From Syntrophus aciditrophicus (GTDB taxonomy: Bacteria > Desulfobacterota > Syntrophia > Syntrophales > UBA8958), in contig DYRD01000007.1 of the NCBI GenBank assembly GCA_020718905.1, forward strand, positions 1 to 53,054: a DNA stretch of 53,054 nt, in the 5' to 3' direction. The position numbers and the translations under genes are program-made. Within the stretch, counting starts at the first letter, position 1; every line of letters starts with the position of its first letter. Below the pieces are notes generated by a model. The model did no database searches and was not told the DNA's origin. It saw nothing but the letters and a program-made list of their open reading frames with translations. Shown here in pieces: positions 1 through 9,091 of the stretch.

Positions 1-13
1 GAAGAATATGCCT

Positions 14-966
14 TCAGGTAAATGTCCTCGTACTTAACGCTTTTCCATAACCGTCTACCGTTGCTGTTCCTTCCACCGTACCGGATAGTCTACGGATAGT
101 GATATTATCCTGTGCGTAAAGACCGTAACCCGAAGCGGATGCCGCACCTACCAATCCGACTCCTACTGCCGTCCCGGTCCCGCTCACCTTACCTGAGAGG
201 GTGTGGATCGTGATGTCCTTGTCCGCATAGAGACCATAGGCAGAGGCCAAGGCGCCACTGATACTTACGCCGTGCCCAAGGTATACATACCGGGCAAGCT
301 GTCTGGCTCCGCCTCCCCTTCCGACTCCTATTGCACCCGCGCTCCCGGTCCCGCTCACGGCTCCTGAAAGGATGTCAATTTTAATATCATTACGGGCATA
401 AAGTCCGTAAGCAGAGGCGGAGGCGACCCCGATCCCGGCCCCTCCCTCTAACCCGATACCGGCCCCACCGCCGACTGTCGTCCCCGTTGCGCTCACGTTA
501 CCTGAAAGGTTGATAATGCTGATACCGTTGCCGGCATAGAGACCATAGGCAGAGGTATAGCCACCAAAGAGCCCGAGCGTTACCCCAGTTCCACTCACGT
601 TGCCCGAGAGCGTACCGATCGTGATATTATCATCGGCACAGATTCCATAGGCCTTACTATAGCCAAGACCAATCAGGGTGCCGCTCACGTTGCCGGAAAG
701 AGTGTCGATCCTGAAGCTTTTATCAGCGTAGATACCGTAGGCATAAAAGGGGCGGATCCGGGAACTATTGCGAAGATGATCTTATTTTCTTCTTCATCCC
801 CACCTTGATTGAGATCCTCTATGGCCTGGCTTAAAGATCCGGGGCCGGAGCCGTTCGTGTCCGTCACCCGATATTCCTTCGCCGGGCTGATAAGGGTGGT
901 TGCCAGAAGAATTAAAAGAATACTGATCAGGCCGAAAGCAATTTCTTTCCTAAGAAACATTTGCAT
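14..966 (-). pseudogene. Repeat-rich exported adhesin-like protein, frameshifted
   Basis: The start at 966 has a GGAGG ribosome site just upstream. It opens a signal peptide of about 30 residues, then a segment (VTDTNGSGPGSLSQAI) of the kind found at the front of exported parallel beta-helix proteins. This frame stops at 685. The other frame, read from about 748, gives at least six degenerate repeats of about 35-45 residues built on AYGLYA..DITI..LSG.VSGTG, ending at a stop at 14. The first repeat (FYAYGIYADKSFRIDTLSG) lies in the same DNA as the tail of the signal-peptide frame, so one gene has lost frame near 745-760. A second frame change near 30-50 is possible, since a different frame stays open to the window edge. 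Known: such repeats occur in surface or autotransporter-like proteins. Inferred: broken gene or sequence error. Confidence 0.6.
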
Positions 967-1253
967 GACTCCTCCTGTCGTCTAAGGGTAAGCTGCTAAC
1001 TGACCCGAATCTGAGTATTACTTATTAATAATCTCGTAAATTGTCAAATGTAAAATATGCCAAGTTATCCAGTTCGCCTGTCATACGACCGTTACCTACA
1101 ATATAGTGCTAATCTCAACAATTTCCGTTATTTCCGGATTTAATTTAGTCGATGCTAATACTAATATTAATTGTGAGGGGGAGAACTAGTCATTCCTCGT
1201 TCGTCATATTTATCCATTGCAAATCTCCCGCCGATCGATTAGGATCGCTGCCC
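967..1253. other. AT-rich divergent intergenic region
   Basis: This gap lies between the adhesin start (reading left) and the solute-binding protein start (reading right). It is clearly AT-richer than the flanking genes, so promoters for both are expected here. I see no convincing -35/-10 pair, repeat or hairpin. The frame to the right is open from 1152, but the lipoprotein start at 1254 is preferred. Confidence 0.4.
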
Positions 1254-2921
1254 ATGAAGAACCGTAGCAAGGGGAAAAAAGGCATCCAGCAGCGCCTCTT
1301 GAACTGGGCATTGTGCCTCCTGCTGGTTGCAACGCTGCCTGCGTGCAGCAGCCAAAATCCCGACCTGCCGGCACGATCCGCTACAGGAACGGGATCGGCA
1401 TTTGGAGACATTATCGTCGAAGGCTCTATCGGCGACGCCAGCAACCTCATTCCCATCCTATCCAGCGACTCCACTTCCCACCAGATCGCCGTCCTTGTAT
1501 ATAACGGTCTCGTGAAATACGACAAAAATCTCAAGATTGTCGGCGATCTTGCCGAATCATGGGAGATCTCGCCCGACGGCCTCGTAATCGTCTTTCATCT
1601 CAGCAGGGGCGTCAAGTGGCACGACGGCCACCCCTTTACGGCGCAGGACGTCTTGTTCACCTACAAAACCACCATCGATCCGAAGACACCCACGGCCTAT
1701 GCCGGAGACTTTCTCAAAATAAAAAAAGTCACCGTGACCGATGATTACACCCTCCGGGTATCCTATGACAAACCCTTTGCCCCGGCCCTTATGAGCTGGG
1801 GGGCCTGGATCCTGCCGCGACACCTCTTGGAGGGAAAAAGCATCACCTCATCTCCCCTTTCCCGGCATCCCGTCGGCACGGGTCCTTACCGTTTCAAGGA
1901 ATGGCTGTCGGGGCAAAAGATCGTCCTCGTTGCCAATACTGATTACTTCGAAGGCCGACCTTTTATCGACGGATACGTCATGCGGATTATCCCCGATACG
2001 GCCACCATGTTCCTGGAACTACGGGCCAACGGCATCGACCAGATGGGGCTGACGCCGCTTCAGTACACCCGCCAGACGGAAAACAATCTCTTTCTGAAAA
2101 ACTTCAACAAGTACAAGTATCTTTCCTTCTCCTACGTCTTTATGGGCTACAATCTCAAAAATCCCCTGTTTGCCGACAAGCGGGTGCGGCAAGCCATCGC
2201 CCACGCCGTCAACAAAGAAGAAATGATCCAGGGCGTGCTGCTGGGCTTAGGGAAAGCGGCGACAGGTCCTTACAAACCGGGCACCTGGGCCTATAACCCC
2301 CAGGTGCGCAACTATCCCTACGATCCAAAGCAGGCCAAAGCGCTGCTGGCCGCGGCGGGATGGAAAGACACCAATGGGGACGGAATTCTGGATAAGGATG
2401 GCCAACCTTTTACCTTTGAGATCATCACCAACCAGGGAAATGAAGTCCGGGCAAAATGCGCCGAGATCATCCAAAAACAACTCGCCGACGTGGGGATCAA
2501 GGTCAAGATCAGGGTCCTCGAATGGGCGGCCTTCGTAAACGACTTTATCAACAAACGGCGTTTCGATGCGACAATCCTCGGCTGGACAATCCCCCCGGAT
2601 CCTGACATTTATGATGTCTGGCATTCCAGCAAGACAGGTCCGGAGGAGCTGAATTTCATCTCCTTCAAAAACGCCGCAGTGGACGGGTTGATTGAAAAGG
2701 CCCGGGAGGTCTTTGACCAGCAAGAAAGAAAAAGGTATTATGATCGCATCCAGGAGATCCTGGCCGAGGAACAGCTCTATTTGTTCCTCTATATCCCCGA
2801 CGCCCTGCCCATGATTCATGCCCGCTTCCGGGGCGTAGAACCGGCGCCGCAGGGAATCACCCATAACTTTATCAAATGGTATGTTCCCAAAGAAGAACAG
2901 AAATTTGTCATGACGAAATAA
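1254..2921 (+). CDS. ABC transporter substrate-binding lipoprotein, family 5 (peptide/nickel type)
   Basis: Predicted 555-residue periplasmic lipoprotein that captures peptides or similar ligands for an ABC importer. The start at ATG 1254 was chosen because it gives a basic N-terminus, a hydrophobic stretch and a lipobox LPAC (lipidated Cys near residue 31), whereas the upstream start at 1152 would bury the signal. The SBP_bac_5 features are clear: the entry region (GDLAESWEISPDG, WHDGHPFTAQDV), then HPVGTGPYRFKEW, the central VRQAIAHAVNKEEMI and the C-terminal ADVGIKVKIRVLEWAAF. Length fits the DppA/OppA family. No permease or ATPase gene lies beside it, so its partner transporter is elsewhere or it serves as an orphan receptor. 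The ligand cannot be read from sequence. Confidence 0.9.
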   Translation: MKNRSKGKKGIQQRLLNWALCLLLVATLPACSSQNPDLPARSATGTGSAFGDIIVEGSIGDASNLIPILSSDSTSHQIAVLVYNGLVKYDKNLKIVGDLAESWEISPDGLVIVFHLSRGVKWHDGHPFTAQDVLFTYKTTIDPKTPTAYAGDFLKIKKVTVTDDYTLRVSYDKPFAPALMSWGAWILPRHLLEGKSITSSPLSRHPVGTGPYRFKEWLSGQKIVLVANTDYFEGRPFIDGYVMRIIPDTATMFLELRANGIDQMGLTPLQYTRQTENNLFLKNFNKYKYLSFSYVFMGYNLKNPLFADKRVRQAIAHAVNKEEMIQGVLLGLGKAATGPYKPGTWAYNPQVRNYPYDPKQAKALLAAAGWKDTNGDGILDKDGQPFTFEIITNQGNEVRAKCAEIIQKQLADVGIKVKIRVLEWAAFVNDFINKRRFDATILGWTIPPDPDIYDVWHSSKTGPEELNFISFKNAAVDGLIEKAREVFDQQERKRYYDRIQEILAEEQLYLFLYIPDALPMIHARFRGVEPAPQGITHNFIKWYVPKEEQKFVMTK

Positions 2922-3093
2922 GCAAAGGGGATTCGACACGGACACAAACGGCAGCAATACCAGGATCGTTATTCCTGAAAGGCAGTTTTTCCCGTCGTGC
3001 CGGATTCTTTTTGGGCATCCTTCCCCCTAAAAAGCTCGACATCCTGAAAGCGGCCCGCAAAGATCACAATCGCCGGCACTGGTTCAAAAAGGT
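2922..3093. other. Convergent intergenic region
   Basis: 172 bases between the stop of the solute-binding protein (plus) and the stop of threonine synthase (minus). No clear hairpin with a T-tract, gene or repeat was seen. Confidence 0.4.
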
Positions 3094-4482
3094 TTAACCT
3101 TTCAGGTTTTCCAGCAGATAAGTTCTAAAGGCATCATGATCGGCATCAAGAAATACCGGCTCCCCTTCCCTGGCATCGACATCTTTCATACTTTGGGGCA
3201 GCTCCAGGTCGATGGCCAGGAGCTCATTTATTTCCTTCGGGAATTTTGCCGGGTGAGCTGTCTCGAGGGAAATGCATAAGGGAAATTCCCCCCGCTTCTC
3301 CAGATAATCCTCCATCCCCCGCCAGCTAACAGCGCCGTGTGGTTCCAAGAGAACCCCATAGGTTTCATAGATCCTTTTGATGGTCCTCTTCGTCTCCCCA
3401 TCGGTAATGCTGACGGAGTAGATATGCCTTTGCATTCCTTTCCGGTCAGGGGAGCGGTGGACAACCCCGTTCCTGTCCACCGTTCCCCCGAAGAGATCGA
3501 AGAAACGGGCCAGGTTACTCGGATGGCCTACATTCATGGCATTGGAGAGGCAGGCTCGGGAGGGGGACACCTTTTCGTAGGTCCCCGATGCTTAAAAAAA
3601 CCTTGGGAACTCATCGTTTTCATTGGTGGGCATCACCAGAGTCCTTACCGGCAATCCCATGCGGCGGGCATATTCGCAGCCCAGGGCATTGCCGAAATTT
3701 CCGGAAGGGACGGAAAAAACGATTTCTTCTCCCGAGACCGCCAACTGGCTGTAGGCATAGACGTAGTAGATTGTCTGTGGGAGAATACGTCCAAAATTTA
3801 TTGAGTTAGCCGATACCAGATTGAAATTTTCCAGAGCAGGATCGGCGAAAGCCTGCTTGACCAGGTCCTGACAATCATCGAACTTCCCGTCCACGGAGAT
3901 GGCCCGGACGTTTTGACCGATCGTATCAAGCTGTTTCTTCTGACGTCCGCTAACCTCGCCCCGGGGATAGAGAATCGTAACCTCGATACCGGGCACACCC
4001 TTGAAGGCCTCGCCAACGGCGCTGCCCGTATCCCCCGAAGTGGCAACCAGGACGTTGAGGCGTTTTTCGGGATCGCGGACCATACTCATGAGCCGGGCCA
4101 TCATCCGAGCGGCAAAATCATTGAAAGATGCCGTGGGCCCCTGATCCAGGCGCATGACATATTTACGGTCCAGCACTTGCTCCAGGGGCACGTCAAAATT
4201 ATAGGCGTCTTCGCTGATCCACCGCAATTTATCGGCGTCGAGCTCTCCGCCCAGAAAACGACCGGCCACCAAACAAGCAGCCTCCCGGCAGGGTTTCCCT
4301 TTCAAAGCCATTATTTCATCCATAGGCAGGGGAGGAACCATTTCCGGCATAAAAAGCCCCTCGTCCGGGGCCTGCCCCATAAGCAGGGCCTCGCGAAAGG
4401 AGACGGTTTTCCAGAAGGGCGCAAAACCGGCACCAGGGGCAAGATTTCTGTTCGTGCTGTAATAGCGAATCATAGCTGACAT
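3094..4482 (-). pseudogene. thrC: Threonine synthase interrupted by an in-frame TAA
   Basis: Threonine synthase makes threonine from O-phosphohomoserine with pyridoxal phosphate. The N-terminal part (IRYYSTNRN, FMPE, then the PLP-lysine region SFNDFAARMMARL, ATSGDTGSA and VPSGNFGNALG) and the C-terminal part (SPSRACLSNAMNVGHPSNLARF onward) are in one frame, separated by a single TAA at 3592-3594 after NDEFPRFF. Without the stop the product is about 461 residues, normal for the family. From memory of the family, PRF(L/I)xxGxY is the usual spacing, so the TAA looks like an extra codon in a T7-AA run. Start ATG 4482 is preferred over 4488 because GAGG sits 8 nt before it. It is divergent from selD. 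UAA is not a selenocysteine codon. Either a real nonsense mutation or a sequence error. Confidence 0.85.
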
Positions 4483-4631
4483 AAGCATATCCTCACTTAC
4501 CTATTTCTCAAATCATAAGGAGTTTTTGCGGAGCCGTCAAGGACATCTTCCTCATTGACAACTGAGAAAATTCGGCGGATAATCCTCACCATATAAGCAT
4601 ATGCACATACCTACACACCAAGGAATGTTTA

Positions 4632-5687
4632 ATGACTGAAGAAAATCGCCCCCTGCTGACCCAAACCGTTCGCGGCGCGGGTTGAGCCTGCAAAATAGGT
4701 CCGGGGGACCTTCACGAAGCACTGAAAGATCTTCCCTTCATGACGGATCCTAATCTCATGGCCGGCATGGAGCACTCTGAAGACGCCGGCGTCTATAAGC
4801 TCCGGGACGATCTTGCCATCATTCAGACGGTGGATTTTTTTACCCCCATCGTGGATGATCCCTATACCTTCGGCCAGATCGCCGTAACAAATGCCCTGAG
4901 CGACGTTTACGCCATGGGAGGCAAGCCCCTGACGGCCATGAATATCGTATGTTTTCCCATCAAGAAGCTTGACGTCTCCATCCTCCGGGATATCCTCCGC
5001 GGCGGCCTGGACAAGATGAGGGAGGCAGGCGTCCTCCTCGTGGGGGGACACAGCGTCGAAGACGATGAAACCAAATACGGCCTCGCTGTGACCGGAATTA
5101 TCCATCCTGAAAAAGTGCTCATGAATCGCGGCGCCCGCTCGGGGGATAAGCTTATCCTGACCAAGGCACTGGGGACGGGGATCGTGAGCACCGCCGCCAA
5201 AGCCGGTGTGGCCGGCACCGAGATCATCGCAAAATCCATCGCAGCCATGACAACCCTCAACAAAGGAGCGGCGGAAATCATCGTGGAGACAACCGATATT
5301 CATGCCTGCACCGATATCACCGGTTTCGGTCTTCTTGGCCATGCCTGCGAGATGATCGAAGACAGCGAGGTGGGAATTCATATCTTTGCCTCGGCGGTCC
5401 CTTTTTTCGCGGGCCTTCAGGAACTCGCCGAAATGGGAATCCTTCCCGCAGGCCTCCACCGCAATCGGCAATTCCGCATGTCCTGTATCGAGGCAAGCCC
5501 TGCCTGTCCGGAGTGGTTAGTGGATATCCTCTGCGATCCTCAAACGGCCGGCGGCCTGCTCCTGTCGGTTGCTCCGGAACAGACCGCCGGTCTCCTCGAT
5601 AGATTTCATCGTTCCGGCCTGACGGACGCCGCCGTCATCGGTGAAGTAACGGTCGAAAAAAAAGGAAAAATCCTCGTTAGCCTATGA
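4632..5687 (+). CDS. selD: Selenide, water dikinase, itself a selenoprotein (UGA = Sec18)
   Basis: SelD makes selenophosphate from selenide and ATP, the selenium donor for selenocysteine and selenouridine. ATG 4632 opens the frame. Codon 18 is TGA (4683-4685), followed by ACKIGPGDL, which is exactly the catalytic (C/U)xxK site of SelD, here G-U-A-C-K. Reading through gives 351 residues, the usual length. The rest shows VDFFTPIVDDPYTFGQIAVTNALSDVYAMGG (metal/ATP residues), GGHSVEDDE and DITGFGLLGHACEM. A hairpin 12 nt after the UGA fits a bacterial SECIS. An annotation starting at ATG 4740 would lose the active site. The stop overlaps the next start by 4 nt, so the two are probably cotranscribed. 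SelA, SelB and tRNA-Sec are not in this window. Confidence 0.93.
4697..4711 (+). promoter_or_regulatory. bSECIS hairpin of selD
   Basis: A perfect 6-bp stem AGGTCC/GGACCT with a GGG loop starts 12 nt after the UGA at 4683-4685. Known: bacterial SECIS elements lie within the coding region just downstream of the UGA, with a G in a short apical loop. A longer, imperfect lower stem is possible. Confidence 0.7.
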
Positions 5688-6760
5688 AACGCATCGAATC
5701 ACTCCTCGTCAAAAAAGAAGAAACCCTTTTCAACGTCTTCAAGCTCAGATCAATGGCCAGACCGGACGATACCCTGGCGGTACTCACGTATGGAAGCCCC
5801 GATCCCGACGCCGTTGCCTCGGCAATGGCCCTTAGGGAAATCTTTAAGCAGGCGGGAGGCTTGAAAAAATTTGCCTTCGTGGCCACCGAAGAGGTCCTTC
5901 GCCAGCAGAATAAAGAATTTATCAAGGCGATGAAAGTGAACGTCCAGCTCCTCCACAAGGTCAATCTTCAGGAATACAGGCTCCTGGCCCTGGTCGACGC
6001 CCAACCGACCTTCTTTGGCAAGGTCTGCGACGCCGTCCATCCCCAGATCGTCCTCGATCATCATCCCGTCACATCGTCCTGGCATGCCGAACTGGCCGAC
6101 GTGCGGCCCCATTACGGAGCCCTGTCCACGATCATGACGGAATACCTCCTTGCCGCCAAGGTGCGCATTCCCAAAATGCTTTACACCGCGTTACTATACG
6201 GCATTAAAAGCGATACCAACAATTTTGAAAGGGATTCCATTCTCGAGGATATTGGGGCCTATTACCTCAACGCCTCCCGGGCAAACCGACAGCTCATCCG
6301 TCGCATTGAGCTCAACCAGATTCCCGAGCGCTACCTGAAGTATTTTGAACACGCCTACTTCCACCGGCGCCGCTATCGTGACCGGGTTACGAGCTTCCTG
6401 GGCAAGGTGGAAAGCCCCGACGTTTGCGTCCAGGTCGCCGATTTCTATCTCCGCATCGCCGATATCTACTATGTCGTGATCGCCGGGGTCATCAAGGACA
6501 GGTTGGTCATTGTCTTTCGGGGGGACGGATACCGCCAGGATTGCGGCAGCATTGCCGAAAAGGCCTTCGGCAAGTATGGCAGCGCCGGGGGGCACAAGAG
6601 CGCCGCCCGAGTGGAGATTTTCCTGGAAACCCTCAAAGAGGTCCTGCAGGGCGAATGGTCCCAGGAGTCGGTCGAACAATTCCTCGTCCAGCGCCTGCGT
6701 CAGCAGAGACCGGCCAAGAACAGAAAACAGACGGCAAATAACGAAAAGGAAGCATCTTGA
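5684..6760 (+). CDS. DHH-family phosphoesterase (NrnA/RecJ-like)
   Basis: 358-residue cytoplasmic metal-dependent phosphoesterase. Visible motifs are GSPDPDAVASAMAL (DxD metal site near residue 40), LALVDAQP, the name-giving LDHHP near residue 125, and the DHHA1 motif GSAGGHKSAARVE near residue 305. Known: this family includes nanoRNases/pAp phosphatases and cyclic-dinucleotide hydrolases. The exact substrate is not readable. ATG 5684 overlaps the selD stop (ATGA), so it is probably translated with selD. The basic C-terminal tail (QRPAKNRKQTANNEKEAS) looks disordered. A strong terminator follows directly. Confidence 0.85.
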   Translation: MKRIESLLVKKEETLFNVFKLRSMARPDDTLAVLTYGSPDPDAVASAMALREIFKQAGGLKKFAFVATEEVLRQQNKEFIKAMKVNVQLLHKVNLQEYRLLALVDAQPTFFGKVCDAVHPQIVLDHHPVTSSWHAELADVRPHYGALSTIMTEYLLAAKVRIPKMLYTALLYGIKSDTNNFERDSILEDIGAYYLNASRANRQLIRRIELNQIPERYLKYFEHAYFHRRRYRDRVTSFLGKVESPDVCVQVADFYLRIADIYYVVIAGVIKDRLVIVFRGDGYRQDCGSIAEKAFGKYGSAGGHKSAARVEIFLETLKEVLQGEWSQESVEQFLVQRLRQQRPAKNRKQTANNEKEAS

Positions 6761-6766
6761 TTAATA

Positions 6767-6821
6767 AAAACACCAAACCGGAGACGGCTGGATGCTGCGA
6801 CGCTCCGGTTTGGTGTTTTAT
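6767..6821. terminator. Bidirectional rho-independent terminator
   Basis: Inverted arms AAAACACCAAACCGGAG (6767-6783) and CTCCGGTTTGGTGTTTT (6803-6819) form a 17-bp perfect stem with a 19-nt loop, flanked by A-rich and T-rich ends. It serves the selD-DHH unit from the left and the FmdB unit from the right. Confidence 0.92.
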
Positions 6822-6845
6822 TGAAATGTTTGTTTAAAATACTGA

Positions 6846-7133
6846 TTATTCTGCGGTCTTGGTTTCGCCGGGCGACTCCGCTTTTGCTGTCTCCGTAACC
6901 GCCGTCTTGGTTGAGGACGACTCCTCGTGCTTAGTCTCGGTATGGGGCGCCTTGGCTCCGCCGTAATCGGTAGCGTACCAGCCGCTTCCCTTCAGGTGAA
7001 ACGAAGACAGGGACATCAGTTTTTGAACGGGCCCCTTGCAGAACCGGCAAGATTTAAGGGCAGGGTCCGTAATCCTCTGAAACAACTCAAAGTCCTTGCC
7101 GCATTTCCTGCATTTGTATTCATAAATTGGCAT
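6846..7133 (-). CDS. FmdB-family zinc-ribbon protein
   Basis: 95-residue protein beginning MPIYEYKCRKCGKDFE with CxxC near residues 8-11 and a second CRFC near residue 33, the hallmark of the FmdB regulatory zinc ribbon. Known: members are small putative regulators with poorly defined targets, first named in formamide/amidase operons. The C-terminal third is low-complexity and acidic (ETKHEESSSTKTAVTETAKAE), typical of these proteins. It is the last gene of the minus-strand group that includes the HExxH protein. No DNA-binding domain beyond the ribbon is visible. Confidence 0.85.
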   Translation of the reverse strand: MPIYEYKCRKCGKDFELFQRITDPALKSCRFCKGPVQKLMSLSSFHLKGSGWYATDYGGAKAPHTETKHEESSSTKTAVTETAKAESPGETKTAE

Positions 7134-7156
7134 AAGCTAACCTCCCAATCATTATT

Positions 7157-7687
7157 TTACGAAAACATATCGCGGATTTGATAGCGGCTGCTAAAGCAAT
7201 CGAGAACCAGCTTCAGGTCCGGATTCAACGAGGATTGCAGCATGTCGCGAGTGATACTGTGGACCTTTTCTTCCTCCTGGCGCTTCTCTTCGACAGAAAG
7301 GTCAAACGCCGTCTCCCCGTTGTCGAACCGGATGACATGAACCAGTTCGTGGGCGGCGATGTATAGCATGAGCGGGCTCAGACGAATAAAGGAGTGGGCC
7401 CGCTCCACGGCGTCGAGAATCCGGTCATCCTGGAGACAGATACGGTAAAAATGAAATCCCCCCTGCTGCTCTTGCCCCTCCTCTTTATGGTAATGATACT
7501 TACAGAGGTGGGCAAAAGCCCCTTTCCTGACCTCATCTTCTTCCAGGAACGCCAGGGTTTTCACGTCATAGCGATGGGCCTTGATCGTTTCCGGACTCAA
7601 GCGAAAATATTCACTCGTCAGTCTCTCTGCATGCTGAAAGACCGAACCAGCCAGGGATATTTGTGCAGGATTAAAATACCGGCCCAT
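7157..7687 (-). CDS. HExxH-motif protein, predicted metallopeptidase-like
   Basis: 176 residues, no signal peptide. The central motif LMLYIAAHELVHVIRFDNG holds HELVH, the zinc-binding and catalytic pattern of gluzincin/zincin peptidases, followed by acidic residues that could supply a third ligand. The N-terminal half (YFRLSPETIKAHRYDVKTLAFL) is unfamiliar. I do not recognise a named family, and peptidase activity is inferred from the motif only. It sits 23 nt before the FmdB gene and about 200 nt after the D-Ala ligases, so a shared function is possible but not shown. Confidence 0.6.
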   Translation of the reverse strand: MGRYFNPAQISLAGSVFQHAERLTSEYFRLSPETIKAHRYDVKTLAFLEEDEVRKGAFAHLCKYHYHKEEGQEQQGGFHFYRICLQDDRILDAVERAHSFIRLSPLMLYIAAHELVHVIRFDNGETAFDLSVEEKRQEEEKVHSITRDMLQSSLNPDLKLVLDCFSSRYQIRDMFS

Positions 7688-7893
7688 CGCCCTTCACCAC
7701 GATTCCGTCAAAACGTGCCGCTTATTGTTGTTAACCTGGATAAACAACAACCCCCGCACTAAACCTCAGCTGCCGTAAATTATGCATTTTCGCCAACTTG
7801 TCAAGAACTATTCTTGCAAACTATTCTTGCAAATGATTTCAAAAATTTGCCGTACTTGTCCAAAGAACCGACCATGACGGTAGGACGCAGCAA
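7688..7893. other. Intergenic region with a 13-bp tandem duplication
   Basis: AT-rich gap. ACTATTCTTGCAA occurs twice head-to-tail at 7807-7819 and 7820-7832. No hairpin or gene seen. It could carry the promoter of the 7687 gene. Confidence 0.4.
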
Positions 7894-8961
7894 TTACAGA
7901 GGACCCCGTTTAGAGCTGTGTGCCTTAATCGCCGCGTCGATGACCCGGCTGATGAAATCGGCCTGGGTGATTCCGGCGGCGGCGGCCTGATGAAACAATA
8001 CCGTCGAAGGCGTCATCCCCGGCAGGGTGTTCGGCTCGAGAACGGCTATGCGCCCATCTGGCCGGACAAACATATCAATGCGGGCGTAGCCTTTGAGGTC
8101 CAGGACTTGAAAGGCGGCAATCGCCGTCTCCTGAATTTTTTTCAGGACATCTTCGGGAACCCTGGCCGGAGTCTTGTTTTCCCCCTGCCCGTATAGAAAC
8201 TTGTCCTCGAGAGAAAGAATGTCGTCCGTAGGTATCGTTTCCGACGGCGTGAGGGCCAAGGGAGGATCGTCACCCAGAACACCGCAGGTGATTTCCGTCC
8301 CGGCGAGAAATTCCTCCACCAGCGCCACGTTGTCACAGCCCAAGGCAGACTCTATGGCCGCAGCGACGCCCTCAATGGAGATGACCTTCTTCACGGCCGT
8401 GCTGCAACCTTCCCGGGTAGGCTTGACAATACACGGGAAGGTTGTCTCTTTTTCCACCCGGGCAAGAATCTTCTCCCGCCCTTCCCCATCCCAAGCCCGC
8501 TTGAAAACCGGAATGGTCGCGGGAACGTCAATGCCGCTCAGGGAGAGGATGCGGCGGCAGACATACTTATCCATTCCGACAGCCGAGGCCAGTACTCCCG
8601 ACCCCGTATAGGGAAGATGCAATAATTCGAGAAGTCCCTGTAGGCACCCATCTTCACCATACTTGCCGTGGAGACCCAGATAGGCGAGATCGGTGCAGTC
8701 CTTCAGGGATTCATAGGGAATAGGTCGGGCCTCCGCTTCCAGATCATCTTCGATATCCCTCGTACTGTTTCTCATGAGGAGCTTCAAGGGGATATCCCAG
8801 AGACGGGCCTGAGAGTCCATAAACACCGCCAGGGGATCGAATCTCTTCCTATCCATTTTGCTGAATATATTCCGGCCGCTCTCCAGGGAAACCTCCTTCT
8901 CCGAGGACACTCCCCCCATGATAACCGCGACCCTGAGCTTTTTTGATATTATTTCATCTGC
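7894..8961 (-). CDS. ddl: D-alanine ligase paralogue with Phe at the D-Ala/D-Lac selectivity position
   Basis: ATP-grasp ligase of about 355 residues. The start at MADEIISKK (8961) is preferred over 8982. Visible: VAVIMGGVSSEKEVSLESGRN, LHGKYGEDGCLQGLLELL, PYTGSGVLASAVGMDK, IVKPTREGCSTAVKKV, VEEFLAGTEITCGV, GYARIDMF and LEPNTLPGMTPS (metal ligands). In the omega loop, where E. coli DdlB has EAKY with Tyr216, this protein has EDKF. Known: Phe here is found in Leuconostoc-type D-Ala-D-Lac ligases, and Tyr216Phe gives E. coli DdlB depsipeptide activity. Inferred: this copy may make D-Ala-D-lactate or another D-Ala-X ester. It lies about 130 nt downstream of its paralogue, separated by an intergenic repeat. 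Confidence 0.85.
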   Translation of the reverse strand, partial: ADEIISKKLRVAVIMGGVSSEKEVSLESGRNIFSKMDRKRFDPLAVFMDSQARLWDIPLKLLMRNSTRDIEDDLEAEARPIPYESLKDCTDLAYLGLHGKYGEDGCLQGLLELLHLPYTGSGVLASAVGMDKYVCRRILSLSGIDVPATIPVFKRAWDGEGREKILARVEKETTFPCIVKPTREGCSTAVKKVISIEGVAAAIESALGCDNVALVEEFLAGTEITCGVLGDDPPLALTPSETIPTDDILSLEDKFLYGQGENKTPARVPEDVLKKIQETAIAAFQVLDLKGYARIDMFVRPDGRIAVLEPNTLPGMTPSTVLFHQAAAAGITQADFISRVIDAAIKAHSSKRGPL

Positions 8962-8970
8962 CATGATCAA

Positions 8971-9006
8971 CCCCATCCCCACCCTGTCCTCCCCTTGCAG
9001 GGGAGG
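8971..9006. repeat. C-rich intergenic repeat, copy A
   Basis: CCCCATCCCCACCCTGTCC followed by a short palindrome CTCCCCTTGCAGGGGAG. Related copies occur near 21392, 24357 and 25178. It sits just upstream of the start of the first ddl. Confidence 0.7.
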
Positions 9007-9091
9007 TAAATATGGAAGTACTTCCGTTAGTTATACCTAAGGTAATATGTAAATAATTCTCATATTCCCTTCGCCCATTGCCTGTTTTTTC

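Noticed and set aside
1152-1253. Upstream start of the solute-binding protein
   Set aside because: It would place 34 unrelated residues before a clear lipoprotein signal peptide.
3592-3594. Recoded stop in thrC
   Set aside because: It is TAA, which is not used for selenocysteine or pyrrolysine, and the family spacing suggests an extra codon.
7807-7832. 13-bp tandem repeat as an iteron or CRISPR start
   Set aside because: Only two copies, no spacers, and no replication or Cas genes nearby.
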